A program made the position numbers and the translations under genes. DNA of 64,000 bases from Castor canadensis (Eukaryota > Chordata > Mammalia > Rodentia > Castoridae), in the NCBI RefSeq assembly GCF_047511655.1, contig NC_133392.1, positions 92,001,042 through 92,065,041 of the forward strand, written 5' to 3'. Positions 33,316 through 44,165 of this stretch are shown here, piece by piece. Numbering within the stretch: position 1 is the first letter of the stretch; each line of letters begins with the position of its first letter. Below the pieces are notes generated by a model that made no database searches, was not told the DNA's origin, and was given only the letters and a program-made list of their open reading frames with translations.

Positions 33316-33429
33316 GTGTGCACAACCTTTTTTTCACAAGCTTTACATTACTTTTTAAAAAAAAGGTAAGGGCAGAGAAGCTGCTATGGAGAGATATAAG
33401 CATGTTATCAGCTAACATATTAGTGGGAA

Positions 33430-33772
33430 TGCTATGGTTGGGATTATTAATGTCCCCCAAATGCCCATGTGTTAAAGGCTTTGTGACCAGCCTATGGTAC
33501 TGTTGGGAGGTGGTGGAATCTTTAGGCTTAGTGGAAGGAAGTTGGCTCATTGGGGCATGCCTTTAAAGGGGATATTTCTGCTCTTTCTTCTCTGTCTTTC
33601 CTTCGCAACTGCCATGAGGTAAATATGCCTCTCCACCGTGTACTTCCACCATGGTGTACTGCGCTGCCACAGGTCTGAAGCAAAAGAACCAAGCCACCAT
33701 GGACTGAACCTCCTGACACTCTGAGCCAAAACAAACTAAGGAATTTGTTAGAGTAACAGAAAACTGAGGGAT
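33430..33772 (+). mobile_element. Solo LTR, ERVL-MaLR-like
   Basis: Begins 'tgctatggttgggattattaatg' and has 'ccatgtgttaaaggctttgtg', 'tgttgggaggtggtggaatc', 'cattggggcatgcctttaaagggg', 'ccaccatggactgaacctcctgacactctgagccaaaacaa', ending 'gttagagtaacagaaaactgag'. It is closely related to the LTRs at 58755 and 29727 but is a different subtype from the neighbour at 32912. The overlapping frames at 33267-33812 are incidental. Confidence 0.78.
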
Positions 33773-33914
33773 ACAGGGTGCTTCTTTGATTGTCCTCTGG
33801 GACTATGAACACCAGAGTTGCCTAATAGCTCTAACTGTACAGCTGGTGCTGGGATTTTAAGTATTGAGTGAAGGACAGGCCTGGCTTTACAATTTAACAG
33901 GGGAATGTGTAGGT

Positions 33915-33990
33915 AACACACCTACTTTCTTAGGATGACAATTTCCTCATCTATAAAATGAGGAGTCAATGTCGCTCTCTTCTAGTCCTA
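33915..33990 (+). repeat. Possible MIR fragment
   Basis: Only the 'gacaatttcctcatctataaaatgaggag' core is recognisable. Confidence 0.45.
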
Positions 33991-34754
33991 AAATTCAACA
34001 CTGTGATTTTAGCTTCTAATATACCAGCTCTGTGGAGTTTTTGTTGTGAAGTTCTTCACAACCATCTGCCCCAGGGAGGTCTCTGACTAATGTAGTGATG
34101 CCTCGTTTGGCAGTTTGGCCACTGTAGCCTGATTAATCCTCCTCAGGCAGGCTGGATTAGTGTCTGATGCACACAGGGGCACACACTGGTCTAATAGTTT
34201 GAGATAAATCCATGCTCTCTTCTGTCCTGTATAATTCCAGCAGCGTGACTTGAGGCTCAGTTGGGAACTTGCCATAGAGAACATTACCTTGGAGAGTCTC
34301 CAAATGTTAATTCTGGAGATGAGGGTGGAGCCAGATGGGCCAAACTGGACCACGAAGGGATTCTTTCATCTCTCCACACCCAGGCCTGAGTTTCAGAACA
34401 CATCAGGAATTGTTAGCAACTTCCACACATGTACATGCCAACCACACATAAAAAGTAGTCATTCCAATTGACATTTGGCCAATGGAAATTAATATACCAT
34501 AGTGTGCTGAAAACTCTCTCCACATAATAATAACCAGACTTAAGAGAATGAAAACAAGATGCAAGACTACTGAAAAATGGATAGTGATTGTATACCATTT
34601 ATTTTCATATAGTATAAATTTCCAAATTCCAAAAGCAGTAGGTTTATATATATATATAATTTCACTGGGGGAGCTGTCTGTGAGATATTTGTTATTAAGA
34701 AATGGTGATGTGATTACTTGGAAAGAACACCAACAGAATTTAGGAATTGCTTTG
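33991..34754. other. Sequence with no recognised element
   Basis: No gene. A short (TA)n run lies at 34647-34660. Confidence 0.4.
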
Positions 34755-34830
34755 CCCAGTTACCATGGATCCTGGTACATAATTGATGCTTCATAAATAT
34801 TTGTTGAATGAAGGTATAAAAGAATATATT
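34755..34830 (+). repeat. L2/MIR-type 3'-end remnant
   Basis: 'ggtacataattgatgcttcataaatatttgttgaatgaag' is the shared 3' end of L2-class elements. Confidence 0.6.
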
Positions 34831-35328
34831 CTTCTGTGACTATGATGTTCATGGAGGTACAGTCAGGAAGCTATGTAAAAAATATTGTGTAATTTAGGTT
34901 TTCTGTAGAATATTAAATCAGATGATGATCAAATAAGAATCAGTTAAAATGAATGGTAAAATTTCTCAAATATAATGAAATACACAATCTGAGAAGCCTT
35001 TTCCTGTATCTAGGAATTATTTTCCTTTTAATATTTTTTAGCTCCAGGTATGGTTTTTTGCAGGGAGTTGGGGCTGTTGCCTTCTTTGCACCTGCCCCTC
35101 TAATCCAGTAGGCAGCTCAGGGCACCATACCTAAGCATATCATAGAACGATGCTTTCTTGTGTGGGCACTGAGATTTCTCTACTGCAACTCAGCACTGCC
35201 ACAGGGATTATGTTTTGCTTATAAAGTTTAGGTAATGAGTAGCCAAGATTTACTCTCACATTTGTTTAGGACAATCTTCTCACTGTCACTGTGCCATTGC
35301 CATCAGCACAACTTGTTTTTGTTGCATT
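34831..35328. other. Sequence with no recognised element
   Basis: No gene or named repeat up to the A-run. Confidence 0.35.
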
Positions 35329-35352
35329 AAAAAAAAAAAAAAAAAAAAAAAA
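35329..35352. repeat. Poly-A run (24 A)
   Basis: An uninterrupted run of 24 A immediately 5' of a MIR. No SINE body is visible to its left, so it is an expanded A-tract rather than a clear SINE tail. Confidence 0.9.
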
Positions 35353-35535
35353 GCATGAGCTTTGAAGGAAGAGAAAAAAAAACCTGGCCTTCAATGTCTG
35401 CTCTGTCACTCATTGTTGCATGACCCTCTGTGGTTGCTGAATATAGTTGAGCCTCATTTTCCAATCAGAGCTGTTGTTCCAGTTAAATAATATCGCATTT
35501 GTATGCTGTCTGGCACCTAGTAAGTGTGAAATGTT
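35353..35535 (+). repeat. MIR SINE remnant
   Basis: Shows 'gcatgagctttgaaggaag', 'tctgctctgtcactcattgttg', 'tgagcctcattttccaatca' and 'gtctggcacctagtaagtgtg'. Confidence 0.75.
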
Positions 35536-36089
35536 AATTTTCTGTGGGTCCACCTTACTTTCATTCCCCTCAGCCCTCTTGTTTGTTGCCAGCCATTTCC
35601 TGCTTCCTCCTCGGTCTTGACTCTAACCTTAGGTAGAGCACTAGGTCACTAGGTCACCATGCAGTTGGACCATTTCTGTAGAGCTGTTCCTTGGGCTGCA
35701 TCTCCTTGCTGATCACATAGGAAAGGTGGGAATTTGGGACACTTTGAGGTGTCCTGGGCTGCCTTCTGTCAGAACAAGTCTTATTTTATTCCATGACAAC
35801 ATCAATAGAAACATGAATGATTTTAAAGTCCATATTCCTGACTTAATTTCATGTTCCTGCTCAATTTATATAGTCCTATTGTATGATTTTTCCCTTTGGC
35901 ACAGGTTCAACTGACCTTGTCTTAATTTCTGTAGGAGTTGAGGGTGAAGACACCAGCAATTAGTGCAATTAACACTGAGGACCATGGTCATTTCCAAACT
36001 ATGGATGTTGCCTGTCATTAGATATTATGGTCTATTTTTGATTCAAAAGTCAGATTCTTTAAAACATGTCAGATAATAAGTGACACTCT
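35536..36089. other. Sequence with no recognised element
   Basis: No gene or named repeat. Confidence 0.35.
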
Positions 36090-36605
36090 CCTGCTCAGTG
36101 CTAGCCAAAGGTTTCTCATACCACCTAGAATAAAAGGCCCTTACAGCTCATGTCCTATGTGGCTCTGTGTCATGGTGTGACCTATTCTCCAATCTCACCT
36201 CTTCATTCTCTTCCTTATTCACTATAGCCCAGGCCTCTTTGCTATCTCACATATTTCAGAACTCAAAGTTCCACTTCAGAAGTTTTGGGCATGTTGTTCC
36301 TAATGCCGGAATGTCCATCTCTTCTTACAGCCACACCATCACAAATCACCTCAAATGTCACCCTCAGGGAGCAGCCTTTCTGGACTACTTTGTCTGAATT
36401 TAGCATCACACCATCACTTTCTGTCCTTTCATCAGCTTTGTGCTTCCATACACACAAGTACATATGTGCCTCTTGTTCAAAGTCTGTGTGTCAGGGTCCC
36501 TGAAATGTGAGCACTTTGCTTCCATCACTGGCAGCCTCTCTAGGGAGTAGAACAAGGCCTGGCTGAGAAAGGGCTTCAGAAAGTGGTGACTGAATAGAGA
36601 AATAC
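36090..36605 (+). repeat. L2 LINE remnant, to 3' end
   Basis: A long L2 stretch in consensus order: 'ctacctagaataaaaggccc'-like start, 'cttcattctcttccttattcactatagcccaggcc', 'gggcatgttgttcctaatgccggaatg', 'aatcacctcaaatgtcaccctcagggagcagcctttctgg', ending 'ggcttcagaaagtggtgactgaatag'. Frames at 36167-36503 on both strands are repeat-derived and not genes. Confidence 0.72.
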
Positions 36606-37104
36606 ATTAATTTAGGACTAGTCCTCAGGTTATTATGCTGTTTGCTAAGAAAAGGGAAAACACTTTTGCTGGAAGACATTGAGATGCTATGTCTCCATAA
36701 TAAGAACAAGAACAACAATGTAATAGCTTCCATTTATCGAACATCATGATGCCTTGCTCAGTAGGAATCTACAAGTTGTTTGTGATCATTCATGAACTGA
36801 TAATTTTATCACTTTGGTCTATGGAAAAATGTGCAATAGTTTGTTATAAGGTTATTACAAAGGAAATGTGCAGTTTTAAAACTACTATATAAAGACAGCA
36901 CACTGTAAAAATTGCACTCTCAACTACTAATGTACATAGAATGTGGTATCACTAGAGGCTCCTTTACAATTTTAGTCCTTTCCCTGGTACATCCTCTAAC
37001 ACTCTACTCTGTCCCCAAGAATCTCTCAGCAAACAAATGTAGACAAAGCATCCCAAAGTGTAGAATTGAGATTCTAACACTTATGCAATAGCTCCAAACA
37101 GATC
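36606..37104. other. Sequence with no recognised element
   Basis: No gene or named repeat. Confidence 0.35.
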
Positions 37105-37230
37105 TAGTCATATCTAGGTGGCCTTGAGTGTTATAGTCTCTTTGCCTCATTTTCTCATCCCTTAAATGGGAATAACAATAATACTTACAATATAGATAGG
37201 TACTATTTGAGGAATCAATGAACTAATACA
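37105..37230 (+). repeat. MIR SINE remnant
   Basis: Shows 'ggtggccttgagtgttatagtctctttgcctcattttctcatcccttaaatgggaataacaata'. Confidence 0.72.
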
Positions 37231-37844
37231 AAATGTGATTACTATAATGTTATCATATTGTTAACATAAAACAACAATTGTTAACATAAAAAGGAGGCCT
37301 AGCTATTTGGACTTAATAAAGACAGTTCTTACCTCTTCAAAATTATACCAATCTGTGGAAATTTGTAAAAAATGTTCCAATACACAAATTTGCAATGGTT
37401 CCAGATATGAGCTCTCTAAAATGCCTTTTGAATATAAGGTTAGTGACCTGAGTTCTGCACTGCAGGTCCCAACCCCTGGACAGACTAAGGCTTCAGGATA
37501 TGCTTTGCTATGCCAGTCTTGTTTTTTTCTTTGGATTTGTTTTTTGGATAGTTTACACCAATTGCTTTATAGAAAACCTTCTGTTGCCTCTTGAATGGTA
37601 TGAGAGTGATAGGACCAGAAATAGGCCTAGGAAGTGACTGGTTTATGTGCATGGGTTCAGATACGACCAAAACTCAACAGAGAGTGGATCCAGGTGTCAC
37701 TTGGAGGAAGATGTTAAGAGCTTATGTCCCTCTCTTAACCATGACCACTTTATAACTAAGACCTTCTTTCCTTTAGTTATATGCATTACTGACCTCACCT
37801 AATTAGAGGGGCAATTTGGAGGAAGTACATATTATGTCATTTGG

Positions 37845-37848
<4 letters not shown>
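37231..37848. other. Sequence with no recognised element
   Basis: No gene. A 95-codon frame at 37307-37594 shows no domain. Confidence 0.35.
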
Positions 37849-37888
<40 letters not shown>

Positions 37889-37908
37889 GTGTGTGTGTGT
37901 GTATGTGT
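37849..37908. repeat. (GT)n microsatellite
   Basis: About 60 bases of TG/GT with one GC and one AT interruption. Alternating purine-pyrimidine runs of this length can adopt Z-DNA and are usually polymorphic. Confidence 0.95.
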
Positions 37909-38684
37909 TTTGGAAGTTGGGTTCACAGAAACTTCCCAAAAGAAGTAATAGTCTAAGGGCATACCTCTAAAATGATCTTGAGTCAACTATTGGAGGGAAA
38001 AATTGTTCAAAAATGCTTTGCCTCTCTAGGGTGAATATTATAGTGACATGGGAAGTGTTGATGTAGAGCTCTACCAGTGCCTAGGTATGAACGTGTGTGT
38101 AGTTGGAGGTGGGGAGGGGGATGCTGGAATAAGGGGGAAGGTGAGTAAGAAGCAGAAATGATTTATTTCCTGCATATCCTTACCCTCACAACAAAATACC
38201 CTTCTCCAGATTACACATCAGCTGTTTGCAGGGTCTGAGGCAGAATGCCTGAGCTGTGATTTTTTTTTCCACCAGTAAGCTAGAAAATGAGTCATAAAAC
38301 ATTAATACTGCCTTAAAATAACTTAGGGTAAGGTGGTCCTAAGATGAACTCCAGTAAAGCACCAGAGGGAAGCAATACATCCCAAGGAGAAATCTCATTA
38401 TTGAGGACTTACCCTTTCCCAGGGAGCGTTCTGAGGCTGACTTCTTGAACCTGGGGTCATGATGAGCAGGATCCTGGTTGCTTCTCACATCTGTGGAACA
38501 CCCCTCCTCTCAAACACAGAAATACCTGATGAAGTCAGGTATTCCTCCTGCTCTACACAAAGGCATCCTAACTCTTCAGCTGGGCCTGTTGTGAGGTGTT
38601 TTTATGTTCCCACAAACTCTCCACAGTTAGAATTTTACTGATTTGGACATGTGAAAATTTAGGTTGAGCTGGGTAGACATCAAG
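37909..38684. other. Sequence with no recognised element
   Basis: No gene or named repeat. A G-rich purine patch lies at 38104-38145. Confidence 0.35.
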
Positions 38685-38880
38685 GTTAGTGGTTAAGCAC
38701 CCAGCTTCAGGAATCAGACAGACCTGGGTTAGAATTCTGACTTTCTTAGCTATGACTTTGAATAATTTACTTATTAGTTCTCAGATGGCTTTCTCTTCTA
38801 TAAAACTGGGACAATAATACCTAACTATAATGTACTTTTGAGAATTAAATGAGATGAAAGCACAACAGTCTGTGATTAAA
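38685..38880 (+). repeat. MIR SINE remnant
   Basis: Well-preserved MIR order: 'agtggttaagcacccagcttcaggaatcagacagacctgggttagaattctgac', 'tatgactttgaataattta', 'ctcttctataaaactgggacaataatacc', 'gagaattaaatgagatgaa'. Confidence 0.85.
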
Positions 38881-39345
38881 AAATAAAGTCACCTTCTCTT
38901 TTTTTGTTTAAATTACTTTAAGCCCTCATCTGATTGATGATAGGAAGCCTAATTTTCTGTTGGATCCCTTTTCTCCAAGTTATTTCTGGGAAGATCTGAG
39001 AAAGTACTTACAAGTTCTGTAAGTTTACCCTAGTAGTCATTATTCCTCTGAGTGATTTCTGCTCCAGAGATCTTGTATAACCTCATGCCTTTGTACAACT
39101 CTCTTCTGTTGTCTTAAATTAGAGCCAGGCCACAGCCAGCCCATATAGTATGCTTGTGTGAATTAGCAAAGTTGCTCCTTCTAATGGGACTATTCCCTGA
39201 TGAGTAACTGGGCCTTTGAATGAATTAGAAAACAATGTTCTCCTTTTCCAGGTGGATTTAGCTCTGTATCAGGATCCATGGTTTGTTAAGGGGACTGCAA
39301 ACTGGACTTCAGCCCCCAATCCCCTCCCTCAGCCAGATGTTTTGG
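38881..39345. other. Sequence with no recognised element
   Basis: No gene or named repeat. Confidence 0.35.
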
Positions 39346-39770
39346 GGCAATAAAAACAACCAGGAGCAATAACACTAGGTATTCCCTGGCTGCATGTAAC
39401 ATAAAACCCGAATACAACACTGGCACAAAACAGGAGTATGTTTCCAGCTTATATATAAGAAAATAAGCCTATCAGCTTTGATCTGACCACTTCCTGGTGT
39501 TTTTGGAGTCCTAGGTTCCTGTTTCACCATCCTACATCTATGGCTTCCATTGTCAAAGTTATCTAATAGTCCATGACAGCTGTAGAGTTCACGCCATCTT
39601 AATTGAAGTCTTAAGTAGTAGGAAGGAGGAAGGGATGAAGAGCAACATGCTCTTTATGCATGTTGGGGTACTTTTGCTTAAGTCTTATTGAGCAAAAATT
39701 GATTATATGACCACACTTGTCTGTGGAAAAAACTGAGAAATGTTCTTTTCAGCCTGGCACTTGGTTATAG
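39346..39770 (-). repeat. Ancient LTR-like repeat
   Basis: Looks like the reverse orientation of the type at 19020: 'gcatgtaacataaaacccgaatacaacactggcacaaaa', 'aggttcctgtttcaccatcctacatctatggcttcc', 'gattatatgaccacacttg'. The family is not assigned. Confidence 0.4.
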
Positions 39771-40004
39771 ATGATTCTATTGTTGATGAGGAAGGGGAAA
39801 TGGATGTTGGAATGGGTAATTAACAGCTTCTCAAAAGACTTTTCTCATTCTCAGCTCTGCTTTGCTCTGAGTTATGTACTAAGTCAACTCCCTTACCACG
39901 ACCACTACCTCCCCCATCTCAAATCAGCTAAGAGTCTGATTTAATAAAGTTTAATTGAATGCAGAGCAAGATAAGTACACAACACTATAGAGAGCTGGTG
40001 ATAA

Positions 40005-40230
40005 TATTGTACAGTAGTTAAGCACATGAGCTCTAGAGTCAGAATGTCAGAGTCCAAACACTGGCTCTGTGATAATTTCTTAGCTGTGAGGCCTTGGGAA
40101 GCTTTTTTCCTAAACTGCCTGAGGTTCTGGTTTCTAAATCTGCAACATGATAAGGCTGTTATTAGTCCTAAATGAGATAATACACATGTAGCCCAGTTGT
40201 GCACAGTGGATGTATTCCTGCAAATTAGCA
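40005..40230 (+). repeat. MIR SINE remnant
   Basis: Nearly complete MIR order: 'gtacagtagttaagcacatgagctctagagtcagaatgtcagagtcc', 'tagctgtgaggccttgggaagc', 'gcaacatgataaggctg', 'aatgagataatacacatgtagc'. The 96-codon minus frame here is repeat-derived. Confidence 0.85.
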
Positions 40231-40800
40231 AACTAAAAATGAGAAGGTAGATAGGCCATGGTATGCTTCTGGCTGTAGTTCCTTGTAGATATAATTATAA
40301 CATTATTATTCCATACTTTCATTCTATAATGACATTTATGAGGTCTTTCCTAATGTCAACAAACCCACCAACACTTTGCTGCCTGATGACTTTTACCCTT
40401 GGTTTGAGCTATTGTATCCTTGAACAGACAGAAAACTCACATTTGAACAGTTAGCATAATTCTTATTCTTTCTGTCAAGTTGAACACTTCATTTGCTTAT
40501 CTTTGCCAACCATCATTCATCAAAACTATTTGCCAGAAACAAATGGCAGAAGGAAAATCCACAGAGCAGTAAAGATCACAGAATGCGTCAACCCTTTGAA
40601 CAGCCTCTGACACCAGTGTTCCTTGACCAGAAGTGGACAGTAGAGACTGTCAGCTCTTATGTATTTATCCTTGTGGCAGAGTGTGGACTGTATTGGATGG
40701 TCACAAATAAATTCTTATATTCTTGTTTTTTTATTTTGAGGAAAGTATTTTAGAAACAAATAGAAATATAATGAGTCATTACTGTGGTAAGTAACATTAA
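40231..40800. other. Sequence with no recognised element
   Basis: Frames of 63 and 86 codons lack any domain. Confidence 0.35.
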
Positions 40801-40807
40801 CGGATTA

Positions 40808-40860
40808 AGAGCGTGAGGCCAGCCTGGGCAACATAGGGAGACTCTATTTCAGAAAAAGTA
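40808..40860 (+). mobile_element. B1-like SINE fragment, 3' part
   Basis: 'gcgtgaggccagcctgggcaacatagggagactctatttcagaaaaa' is the right half of a 7SL/B1-like unit. The left half is missing. Confidence 0.8.
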
Positions 40861-42469
40861 GTGCTATATATTGCTGCCAGCGATGATTACTTTTGGGGTT
40901 TATAGGCTGTTACCTGCAAGGTTCTTGCCTTTCTCCCCACAGGCTTCCAAATAGTAAGAGCTCTATTCCTCAAGGGAATTTCTAGATCTCTCCATGCTTC
41001 TCACTTCAGACTCTCACTCGTCTTAGTCCTCAACATGTGAAATGGGTAGTTTCCATCTGTATAAGGCCATATTGTTTCCTATCTGAGCATGACAGATAGT
41101 GGAAACTTTCATTTCCTTCAGGGAAAGTTACACATCCACCCAGGGGTATGTTTTGAACTCTATTGTCCTGACAAGACAATCACAAGTTTTAGAGTACATT
41201 GCTCAGAAAGTGAGTTTTTTTTTCAACTTAAGTAATACCATATGTGGGCTCCAAAAACCAGTCTAAATCCATATTTTTAAAATATGTATCTCTACATCTG
41301 CCAGGATAGAGCACACTAAAAACTAGGTTTAGTTTATATTGCAGTAATAAACAAAACACTTAATATCTTGATCTACAATGTCATCACTAAGGCTTATGGT
41401 CACTTCACAGGTTTTTTCCCCTAAAAAAACCCCCATGGATAGGAACTATCTTTACATTGGTAAAAGCAAACTTTCCTGATAATAGTATCAATCCCCTGCT
41501 TCCTAAGGAATGTCCCAAAGGTCTCTGTCCAGAAAAACTGTCAGCCATTCAAATTGCACATCTCTTGCTTTTCAAAAAGAAAATAAAAATTCCTTTACTG
41601 GACACCCAACTACATATATAAAGGTCAAACTTGTCAGGTTGTGATAAGTAACTAAAACAATAGCTATTGTTCCTAAAAAAGGAGTTTCCATAGCTTTGAA
41701 TAAAGGACTTATGTAAAATAAGGTTGCAATATTGTAAAATCAGGATCATGTCAAGAAGAGTGCTATGTTAACTACAAAAGACAGTGTATTACTGTGAGTT
41801 TCCTTGCAGCCAGGACAAAGAAAGAACACATGTTAAGCTTTATAGCTCAGAAATGAATAAGCACACTGATTCTTTAGGGGAGCATTTTTTTCCATATAGT
41901 GCATTCAAAAAGACATTTTCTAGTGGAACTCTCTGTAGAAGGCACTGAGAGACATTATAATAGGCAGTGTCCTTGAGAACAAATTGACAAAACCCATACC
42001 AACAGATTTCATGTGGTTATTTCATTTTAGAACTGAAAAAAGCTAAAGGCACAGGGCTTTTTGCAACTTCAGACAATTCTGAGGGTAGCTAGATGATGTG
42101 GAGGTCTACCTGGGCTGATGATTACCTTATGATTGAGGCTTGCTCCCCAAAATATTCTTCATCTCAGACACTTCAGGGTTGGCTGTCATTTTCAAAGGAT
42201 GTAGTAAAGACCAGAGGTGTCATTGATAAGAGTCGAATTTGACCTTTGGAAATAAATTTAATAGAAAAAATGTTTGCTGAGCTTATTGAATTACAGAGAT
42301 ATATATAACTAATTAAATACAAATTTGCCCTTTTAAGTTTTGTCTAAAAATAAAATAAATACAATACAGAAATTGATTAATAAAGAAAAAAATTACCCAT
42401 ATTCTCATAGTTTAATATGGCTATTGGGGTGACTTTAAAACATCTGTAATTATTTTTTAACACTTCTTT
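40861..42469. other. Long stretch with no recognised element
   Basis: No gene or named repeat in about 1.6 kb; AT-rich toward its 3' end. Confidence 0.4.
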
Positions 42470-42965
42470 CAAAAGGTGGAAGTGAATTAACTCTCCTTCC
42501 TGTGGGTGAGCACTGTACTTGGTGCATTGATGCTAACAATAGGAGGCTGTGGAAAAGGAAATGTGAGTGTCCTCCGCCACAGTCATAGAAAGCTTTGTGG
42601 CTTCCTCTTTGCTCTTAGATGACTTACTCAGGAACAAGCCAGCTGCCACTTTTTGAGGACACTTGGCCCATGTGGCAAGGAATTAGGGCTTCCTGTCAAA
42701 AGACAAGGAACTGAGGCCTTCTGCTACCAGCTGTCTGAGTGATCCTTCTTAGATGCTAATCCTATATTCCCAATCCGGCTTTTACGTGTTCGCAGCCCAG
42801 GCAACTGCTTGAGGGCAGCCTCACGACAGGCCCTCAGCCAGAACCATCCAGCACAGCCGCTCCCAAGTTTCTAACCTAAAGAAACTGAGGTAATAATGAT
42901 TGTTGCTGCAAGCTGCTGAGTTTTAGGGATAATCTAGTCAGAGAGTGACAGGTAGCTAATAAAGT
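42470..42965 (+). repeat. MLT1-type MaLR solo LTR
   Basis: Matches MLT1 order: 'ctttgtggcttcctctttgctc', 'aacaagccagctgccactttttgaggacact', 'catgtggcaaggaattagggcttcctg', 'ctgagtgatccttcttagatgc', 'ggcagcctcacgacaggccctcagccagaaccatccagc', 'cctaaagaaactgagg', 'aagctgctgagttttaggg'. Old, and no internal region. Confidence 0.85.
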
Positions 42966-43089
42966 CACCATTCATATCCTTTTCACTTATTGACTTCTAC
43001 CTTTCCTACTGCTACAGAGATACTTTTGCCCTGTTGGCCCAATTAATTGTACATAATCTTATCTCCTAAGTTTTTCACTTAATGGTTAG

Positions 43090-43325
43090 GCGGCAGGGTA
43101 ATAAAGTTATTGAAAATGCAATTATGCAGCCAGTTTACCTGGATTTGAATTCTGTCTCCTTTATTTCTGCATGATTTTGGGCATGTCATGCCCTTTCGCT
43201 TAGTTTTTTTCTCCTATATTAAAGGGATATTATAGTAGTACATGGGGTTATTGAGAAGATGAAATGAGGTCATATGTGTGAAATGGTTAGAACAGTAGCT
43301 GTGCACAGTAAGCACTATACTATGA
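43090..43325 (+). repeat. MIR SINE remnant
   Basis: Shows 'tacctggatttgaattctgtctcc', 'atgattttgggcatgtcatg', 'gggttattgagaagatgaaatgagg' and 'agctgtgcacagtaagcactat'. Confidence 0.78.
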
Positions 43326-43344
43326 AACTATTTGCAATTACTTT

Positions 43345-43470
43345 TAATGACTACATAATACTACTCTGGAGATACACCCTATTTTTCTCATTTCCCTATC
43401 TGTGAGGTTATCTTGACATTCTCTGCATTAGAAATGGTGCTATAATAAACATAATTTATAAAATACTATT
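43345..43470 (-). pseudogene. Old L1 ORF2 C-terminal fragment
   Basis: Reverse complement of an L1 ORF2 3' segment: 'gactacataatactactctgg', 'ctatttttctcatttccctatctgtgaggttatcttgacattc', 'gaaatggtgctataataaacata'. Confidence 0.6.
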
Positions 43471-43800
43471 TTGTTGGATAGAATATTGATACATAGACAT
43501 GAGCTGGCTCAAAAATGTTCTTGAAAGTAGTAAAAACCATGCTTTCAAAAATTATGAAATGCAGATTGTCAACTACCTAATCAGTTAATGAATGACTTCA
43601 TGGCTTCAAGTGTTTTTATGTTTATGTCTCTTAGTGAAACTTTGCAGTAACAGGTGAGCATGTTACCTGAGTGGGGAATCATATGAATGGGGACAGCCCC
43701 TAACTGGGCACCTGGAGACCCTTGACAGTGAATTTATCTTCATCAAAACTTACAAGTGTAAGTTGTAAGTTACAACTTCTACTTACAAGTGTAGAAGGTC
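43471..43800. other. Sequence with no recognised element
   Basis: Contains a small local repeat in which 'acttacaagtgta' occurs at about 43747 and 43784 around 'agttgtaagttacaact'. Confidence 0.4.
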
Positions 43801-43975
43801 CAGACAGCAAAACCTGTGACTGCAGATACCTGGGAATCAAAAGACCTGAACTGAAGTTTTGGCACTATGTGACCTTGAGTAAGGTCAAGGCTCATTTTCC
43901 TCAACTGAAAATACATAGGATAAAATTTCTGCTCCTATAAGGGATGTAGCGAGGGTACAATGAAATTACTTTGGC
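43801..43975 (+). repeat. MIR SINE remnant
   Basis: Shows 'acctgggaatcaaaagacctgaactgaagttttggcactatgtgaccttgagtaagg' and 'cctcaactgaaaatacatagga'. Confidence 0.68.
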
Positions 43976-44165
43976 TAAGTATAAAATAAGAATATAAAGA
44001 TAGTTATTCCTAGGACTGTGAGCTTTCTGGAAGCAGAAAACTGTTCCATTTTCTCCTAGTGAATGAATTCCATTGTGCCTTTGTTTGTGGTTGAATTGCT
44101 CATGGGTGCCATGACTTTTCAACTTCTAGCACCTAATAGGAAATCAGCAAATGTCAATTGAATGA
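43976..44165 (+). repeat. L2-type 3'-end remnant
   Basis: 'aggactgtgagctttctggaagcag' and, after intervening sequence, 'ctagcacctaataggaaatcagcaaatgtcaattgaatgagg' follow the L2 3' end. Confidence 0.5.

Noticed and set aside
32912..33772. Provirus with two LTRs
   Set aside because: The two LTRs are of different subtypes and only about 115 bp lies between them, with no gag, pol or env.
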